Shown here: positions 60,064-64,000 of the stretch, in pieces
How positions within the stretch are numbered: the stretch's first letter is position 1
Layout of the letters: each line of letters opens with the position of its first letter
Assembly: GCF_000178115.2 (NCBI RefSeq)
Contig: NC_014828.1
Span: forward strand, 2,741,501 to 2,805,500
Reading direction: 5' to 3'
DNA length: 64,000 nucleotides
Source: Ethanoligenens harbinense YUAN-3
GTDB lineage: Bacteria > Bacillota > Clostridia > Oscillospirales > Ethanoligenentaceae
Program-made: the position numbers and the translations under genes
Notes under the pieces: model-generated
The model's database searches: none
What the model was told of the DNA's origin: nothing
Seen by the model: the letters and a program-made list of their open reading frames with translations, nothing else

Positions 60064-61938
60064 TTACGCCTCCTTGATCGCGTGGAACGGGCAGTTTGCA
60101 ATGCACGCGCCGCACTTGATGCATTTCTGGGTGTCGATGGTAAACGGATGCCTGATCTCGCCGGAGATCGCACCCACGGGGCAGATACGGGAGCATTTGC
60201 TGCACCCTTTGCAGGCCTCGGGGTCGATGGCGTAAATGCTCATGGCCTTGCAGGTGTGGGTGGGGCATTTTTTGTCGCGCACATGGGCAATGTATTCGTC
60301 GCGGAAATATTTCAGGGTGCTCACCACCGGGTTGGCGGCGGATTTGCCGAGGCCGCACAGCGCGGTGTTGCTGATGGTATCGGCCAGCTCCTCCAGCATG
60401 TCGAGATCCTCCATCTCGCCCTTGCCCTCGACGATGCGGGTGAGGATCTCCAGCATGCGGCGGGTGCCTTCCCGACAGGGCACGCATTTGCCGCAGCTCT
60501 CGTTCTGCGTGAAGTTCATGAAGAAGCGCGCCACTTCCACCATGCAGGTGTCCTCATCCATGACCACCAGACCGCCGGAACCGATCATCGCACCCACTTT
60601 CTTGAGCGAGTCGAAATCGAGCGGCAGGTCGAGGTGCTCGCTGGTGAGGCAGCCGCCGGACGGGCCGCCGATCTGCACGGCCTTGAACGCCTTGCCGCCG
60701 CGGATGCCGCCGCCGATATCGAAAATGACCTCGCGCAGCGTGGTACCCATCGGCACCTCGATGAGGCCGGTATTGTTGACGTTGCCGGAGATGGCGAACA
60801 CCTTGGTGCCCGGGCTGTTTTCCGGCCCGATGCCGCGGAACCAGTCGCCGCCGTTCTGCACGATGCGCGGCACGTTGGCGAAAGTCTCCACATTATTGAG
60901 CACGGTGGGGCGGTTCCACAGGCCATGCTCGGTGGTACGGGGCGGCTTGACGCGCGGCATGCCGCGCTTGCCCTCAATGGACGCGGTGAGCGCGCTGCCC
61001 TCGCCGCAGACGAACGCGCCCGCGCCTCGGTTGACCCGAATGTCGAACGAGAAGCCGGATCCGAGGATGTTTTCACCCAGCAGGCCGACGCCGCGCGCGG
61101 CTTCAATGGCCTTGTTCAGCCGCTCCACCGCCACGGGGTATTCGGCGCGCACATAGATGTAGCCCTGTGTGGCTTTGGTGGCAAAACCCGCGATGAGCAT
61201 GCCTTCGAGCACGCTGTGGGGGTCGCCCTCCATCACGCTGCGATCCATGAACGCGCCGGGGTCGCCCTCGTCGCCGTTGCAGACCACATATTTGATCTCG
61301 TCCGGGCGGGAGAGCACCTGCTCCCACTTGCTGCCGGCCGGATATCCGCCGCCGCCGCGCCCGCGCAGGTTGGAGAGCTTGATGAGCCTGCAGACATCCG
61401 CAGGCTCCATGGTGAACAGCGCCTTGCGGAACGCCTGGTAGCCGCCCATGGCAATGTATTCGTCGATGGATTCGGCGTCGATGTCGCCGCAGTGGTGCAG
61501 CACCAGGCGGGTCTGCCGGCTGTAGAACGGGATGTCCTCCTGCTTGGCGAACGTCTGCTCGCCCTCTTTGTAGAGCAGACGCTCCACGGGCTTGCCGCCG
61601 AACAGGGTCGTCTCCGCGATCTCCTCGGCGTCTTCCGGCTTCACGCGCAGATAGAGGTAACCCGCCGGCTCGATGCGCACGATGGGGCCCATCTCGCAGA
61701 AGCCGTGGCAGCCGCTCTTGTGGACGCCGATGCCGTGCTCCGGTTCTTTTTCCAGCCGCACGTCCACCAGCAGGCCCTTTTCGGCCACGATGGCGCGTAG
61801 ACGCTCATAGAACTCGAGCGAACCCCCCGCCAGGCAGCCCGTGCCCGCGCAGACGGATACGCGCAGCTGCTGTTTATCCATCCGCTCGCCCGCCACATGG
61901 GAGAACCGGTCGAGTTGTTCCGCTGTTTCCAGTTTCAT
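60064..61938 (-). CDS. hydB: NADH-linked hydrogenase subunit, NuoF-like (HydB/HndC type)
   Basis: The 624-residue flavin subunit links hydrogenase to NAD(H). It has an N-terminal thioredoxin-like [2Fe-2S] part (CAGTGCLAGG ... SGCHGFCEMGP), the NADH/FMN motifs LRGRGGGGYPAGSKWEQ and VVCNGDEGDPGAFMDR, the N3 cluster motif ESCGKCVPCREG and two C-terminal [4Fe-4S] motifs (CKGCSKCSRICP; CIKCGACIANCP). AGGAGG precedes the ATG, which overlaps the upstream gene by 4 nt. Confidence 0.96.
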   Translation of the reverse strand: MKLETAEQLDRFSHVAGERMDKQQLRVSVCAGTGCLAGGSLEFYERLRAIVAEKGLLVDVRLEKEPEHGIGVHKSGCHGFCEMGPIVRIEPAGYLYLRVKPEDAEEIAETTLFGGKPVERLLYKEGEQTFAKQEDIPFYSRQTRLVLHHCGDIDAESIDEYIAMGGYQAFRKALFTMEPADVCRLIKLSNLRGRGGGGYPAGSKWEQVLSRPDEIKYVVCNGDEGDPGAFMDRSVMEGDPHSVLEGMLIAGFATKATQGYIYVRAEYPVAVERLNKAIEAARGVGLLGENILGSGFSFDIRVNRGAGAFVCGEGSALTASIEGKRGMPRVKPPRTTEHGLWNRPTVLNNVETFANVPRIVQNGGDWFRGIGPENSPGTKVFAISGNVNNTGLIEVPMGTTLREVIFDIGGGIRGGKAFKAVQIGGPSGGCLTSEHLDLPLDFDSLKKVGAMIGSGGLVVMDEDTCMVEVARFFMNFTQNESCGKCVPCREGTRRMLEILTRIVEGKGEMEDLDMLEELADTISNTALCGLGKSAANPVVSTLKYFRDEYIAHVRDKKCPTHTCKAMSIYAIDPEACKGCSKCSRICPVGAISGEIRHPFTIDTQKCIKCGACIANCPFHAIKEA

Positions 61939-62417
61939 GCCTTTGCCTCCTCACGCAAGCCGTCCACCACCGCGAGCGCCGTTTCCGGCGTCATCTTCGG
62001 GTGCACATGGTCGTTCACGGTCATCACCGGAGCCAGGCCGCACGCGCCCAGGCAGGACACGGTCTCCACGGTGAAAAGCTGGTCGTCTGTCGTCGGTTTC
62101 GCCTCGCTCACGCCCAGCTTGTCGCGCAGGGCGTTGAGGATGGGGATGGATTTGCGCACATGGCAGGCCGTGCCGTCGCAAACCTTGATGACGTATTTGC
62201 CTTTGGCCGTGAGCGAAAAATTCTTGTAAAACGTGGCGACACTGAAAATCTCGCTTTCCGAAACGCCGGTGCGTTCGGACACGCGCGCCAGCGCATCTCC
62301 GGGCAGATAGTGGCACTCTTCCTGAATCTCTTCCAATATGGCGATCAGTGCCGACGGCGAAGCATCATGGCGGTCCACGATGGCGTCCACCGCCGCGATG
62401 GTCTGTTCTTTTGTCAT
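61935..62417 (-). CDS. hydC: Hydrogenase [2Fe-2S] subunit, NuoE-like (HydC/HndA type)
   Basis: The 160-residue NuoE-like subunit starts the operon. It has a helical N-terminus (LIAILEEIQEECHYLPGDAL) and the thioredoxin-like [2Fe-2S] domain with CDGTACHVR and CLGACGLAP as the four ligands (pattern C-x4-C...C-x3-C). It works with the NuoF-like and H-cluster subunits to pass electrons between NADH, probably ferredoxin, and H2. A fourth small subunit (HndB-like) is absent. Confidence 0.95.
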   Translation of the reverse strand: MTKEQTIAAVDAIVDRHDASPSALIAILEEIQEECHYLPGDALARVSERTGVSESEIFSVATFYKNFSLTAKGKYVIKVCDGTACHVRKSIPILNALRDKLGVSEAKPTTDDQLFTVETVSCLGACGLAPVMTVNDHVHPKMTPETALAVVDGLREEAKA

Positions 62418-62588
62418 TGAACTATTCCTCCGTTCCGCTTTGCAACAGCGAGACTCTTAGATTCACAATATACAAAAAAAGTTTAGCTTTTTTCTATTTT
62501 TTCTACAAGAATTGTGTAAACCCCGTCCCTGGCATTTTTTGATCTTCTCATTGTAAATATGGTATTCATAAATAGACATCTACATGCA

Positions 62589-62627
62589 GCAGGCCCCTTC
62601 CGCCGCAATGCGGTGGAAGGGGCCTGC
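62589..62627. repeat. Long hairpin between hydC and the pyruvate-kinase-like gene
   Basis: GCAGGCCCCTTCCGCCGC and GCGGTGGAAGGGGCCTGC match at 17 of 18 positions around AAT. No T run follows on either strand, so it is not a classic terminator. The rest of 62418-62643 is AT-rich (62460-62580) and should hold the hydrogenase promoter, but I could not pick a convincing one. Confidence 0.75.
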
Positions 62628-62643
62628 TAGCGCCGGCTGCCGC

Positions 62644-63192
62644 TCAATACAGCGCCGGCTTGCAGATATATTCATGGATCTTGACGTTTAAAATCTCGCT
62701 GGCGTGGGCAGGCGTGAGGATGAGCGCCGTGTCTGCGCCGCGCGCGGTGCCGCCAACGGCCACCACCGGCTCGCCATAGGGCAGCAGGCCGGCGTCCAGC
62801 GCCATCACGGCCACCTCCACGCAGACTTTCGTGCCCGCGCCGAACATCCGCAGCGTGTCGGCGATGACTTCCACCGGATGGATGCCGCCGTATTTTTTGC
62901 TCAGGCCGCGCTCCGCGCCGCTGAGCACATGAGAGGTGGTGAGCACACGCACGCCGGCGCGCTCCAGCGCCTCCCGCTCGGTCTGCGGCAGTTCCATCTC
63001 GCCCGGCTTGGGGTAACCAAATGCGTGGGTGACACAAACCACGCCGACGCCCTCGTGCGCGGGCAATGCACGCACCGTTTCGCCCCTGCTGGAAGCGACG
63101 ACGATATGGCCGATGCCGTGCGCGCGGGCCGCTTCCACGGCCGCTTTGGCCACCTCCACGGTGTTTTCGCGCCCGGGCTGTGCGAAAATCAT
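62644..63192 (-). CDS. Stand-alone pyruvate kinase alpha/beta (C-terminal) domain protein
   Basis: The protein, about 182 residues, resembles the C-terminal allosteric domain of pyruvate kinase without the catalytic barrel. It opens MIFAQPGRENTVEVAKAAVE with AARAHGIGHIVVASSRGETV, then VVCVTHAFGYPKPGEMEL and GEPVVAVGGTARGADTALIL. Such single-domain proteins are widespread in Firmicutes and archaea with no known role. I choose ATG 63192 with AAAGGA eight bases upstream. Confidence 0.85.
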   Translation of the reverse strand: MIFAQPGRENTVEVAKAAVEAARAHGIGHIVVASSRGETVRALPAHEGVGVVCVTHAFGYPKPGEMELPQTEREALERAGVRVLTTSHVLSGAERGLSKKYGGIHPVEVIADTLRMFGAGTKVCVEVAVMALDAGLLPYGEPVVAVGGTARGADTALILTPAHASEILNVKIHEYICKPALY

Positions 63193-63269
63193 GGAAATCA
63201 TCCTTTCTCTACACATCCCATATTTACAACGTACTTTATTTTATTATACCACACGCGCAAGGCACGCCG

Positions 63270-63938
63270 TCACACCGGGCGGATCTTGAGCATATCGCCA
63301 AACAGCTCGTAGGGCACGATGAAGACCGGGATGCCGGTCACATAGGGCGCAATGGTGTAAAGCTGGAAGAAAAAGGCAAATCCCCGGGGCGTGAGGTAAT
63401 AGTTTTTCTCATCAAAATACTGAAAGACATTTTTCTGATAATCCTCGAAATATTTATCCGGGTCCCGCTGGATCTGGGCAAAGATAGCACGAAAAATGAT
63501 GTTGCGGTAGCCCGGATCGCTGAAAAACGCGTTCAGCGGCAGGCGGCGCGCGTCCCACGCCCGCCAGGTGTCGGCATGGCGGACGGTGGTGCCGTGCGCA
63601 CCGCCCGTGTATGTATATTGGTCGTAGTAAATGGAGAGCAGGCCGCCGTGGTTGAACGGCACCTCATAGGTCATGCCCGCCCCGTATGCGTGAAACGGAT
63701 AGCCGTTTTTCTGCGCCTCCCGCCAGGACTGCACCGCGTCCGCATACAATTTTCTGGATGCATAGGCATAGAACCGGCGGGCCGCATGGTCGTAAAACAC
63801 ACTGATGACCTGCCCCGCCGGGCTGCCTTTGGTCAGCACCCGCGGGTAGGCGATGTCGATCTCTACCATCATCACGCCGCGATACTGCGGCTTACCCTGT
63901 ATCTGGCGTCTTGTCACTGTAACCGGTTTCTCATTCAT
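63270..63938 (-). CDS. DUF3298/RsiV-like domain protein
   Basis: The 222-residue protein has no signal peptide or membrane helix in this frame. Its pattern (VEIDIAYPRV; VSVFYD; TYEVPFNHGGLLSIYYDQYT with YTGGAHGTT; RRLPLNAFFSDPGYRNIIF; FYLTPRGFAFFFQLYTIAPY type) matches DUF4163/DUF3298 proteins such as RsiV, where YTGGAHG is typical. RsiV binds lysozyme as an anti-sigma; this protein lacks the membrane anchor. GGGAGG precedes the ATG. Confidence 0.8.
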   Translation of the reverse strand: MNEKPVTVTRRQIQGKPQYRGVMMVEIDIAYPRVLTKGSPAGQVISVFYDHAARRFYAYASRKLYADAVQSWREAQKNGYPFHAYGAGMTYEVPFNHGGLLSIYYDQYTYTGGAHGTTVRHADTWRAWDARRLPLNAFFSDPGYRNIIFRAIFAQIQRDPDKYFEDYQKNVFQYFDEKNYYLTPRGFAFFFQLYTIAPYVTGIPVFIVPYELFGDMLKIRPV

Positions 63939-64000
63939 GCGCCGCGCCTCCCTGTTCCGGCCGCCGCCGTCGCGCCGCCTGCGCGGCGTCCGGGCGGCGC
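63935..64000 (-). CDS. Possible 3' end of a further gene (partial)
   Basis: An open frame enters from the right edge and ends with TGA overlapping the next ATG by 4 nt, a common operon junction. Only 21 very GC-rich codons are visible, so the call rests on the overlap alone. Confidence 0.3.
   Translation of the reverse strand, partial: APPGRRAGGATAAAGTGRRGA

Noticed and set aside
59407-61800. Long plus-strand open frame (about 797 codons) opposite the hydrogenase genes
   Set aside because: Antisense to hydA and hydB, with His/Ala-rich composition typical of a shadow frame.
62460-62580. AT-rich stretch upstream of hydC as a Rex operator
   Set aside because: No TTGTTAA-N4-TTAACAA-like palindrome could be found; only AT-rich runs.

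Overview
The window looks like a chromosome segment of a moderately high-GC, anaerobic, low-oxygen Firmicute of the class Clostridia. The evidence is a Bacillus/Clostridium-type fla/che operon (FliY, FliM, FlbD), Ger spore-germination genes, a T-box leader, a cobalamin riboswitch, AGGAGG-type ribosome binding sites and an NAD-linked three-subunit [FeFe] hydrogenase. An Oscillospiraceae member such as an Ethanoligenens-like hydrogen producer would fit, but that is inference.

Region 1 (1-20.8 kb, all on the minus strand) is one long flagellar operon read from flgB down to a FliA-type sigma factor cut by the window edge: flgB, flgC, fliE, fliF, fliG, an extra gene joining a FliH-like N-terminus to a FliG C-terminal domain, fliH, fliI, fliJ, fliK (with a 29-residue tandem repeat), flgD, a flagellar operon protein, flgE, flbD, a motA-like gene, fliM, fliY, cheY, fliO, fliP, fliQ, fliR, flhB, flhA, sigma factor. 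No fliL, motB, flhF or flhG lies where it would often be found. A sigma-A-like promoter lies about 190 nt upstream of flgB.

Region 2 (21.3-28.4 kb) is less GC-rich and accessory in character. It holds tRNA-Pro, a LysR regulator divergent from a 14-helix MFS exporter, a decayed radical SAM fragment, and a germinant-receptor locus split over two strands: gerAA-gerAC leftward, and a 45-codon membrane peptide plus gerAB rightward.

Region 3 (28.4-34.3 kb) is a maltodextrin/glycogen unit: a LacI-family regulator with a perfect palindromic operator, 4-alpha-glucanotransferase and alpha-glucan phosphorylase. A tRNA-Thr/tRNA-Tyr pair follows.

Region 4 (34.5-42.5 kb) runs leftward: metG, tatD and a TatD-linked radical SAM gene, then a cobalamin riboswitch with a terminator controlling a corrinoid ECF importer (DUF4430 lipoprotein, EcfT, fused double ATPase, S component).

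Region 5 (42.7-64 kb) is mostly housekeeping: a G5/3D cell-wall protein, rplM-rpsI, a degenerate LCP-like protein, a sensor kinase lacking the phospho-acceptor His, GAPDH, an ECF sigma/anti-sigma pair, a DUF975 membrane protein, T-box controlled leuA, a metallophosphoesterase homologue with altered metal ligands, alanine racemase, a PrsA-like lipoprotein, RsmE and PrmA. It ends with the hydrogenase operon (NuoE-like, NuoF-like and H-cluster subunits), a stand-alone pyruvate-kinase C-domain protein and a DUF3298-type protein.

I saw no CRISPR array, insertion sequence, prophage or rRNA. The most unusual things are the FliH/FliG hybrid gene, the split germination locus with its tiny membrane ORF, the FliK repeat, and three proteins whose catalytic residues appear to be lost.
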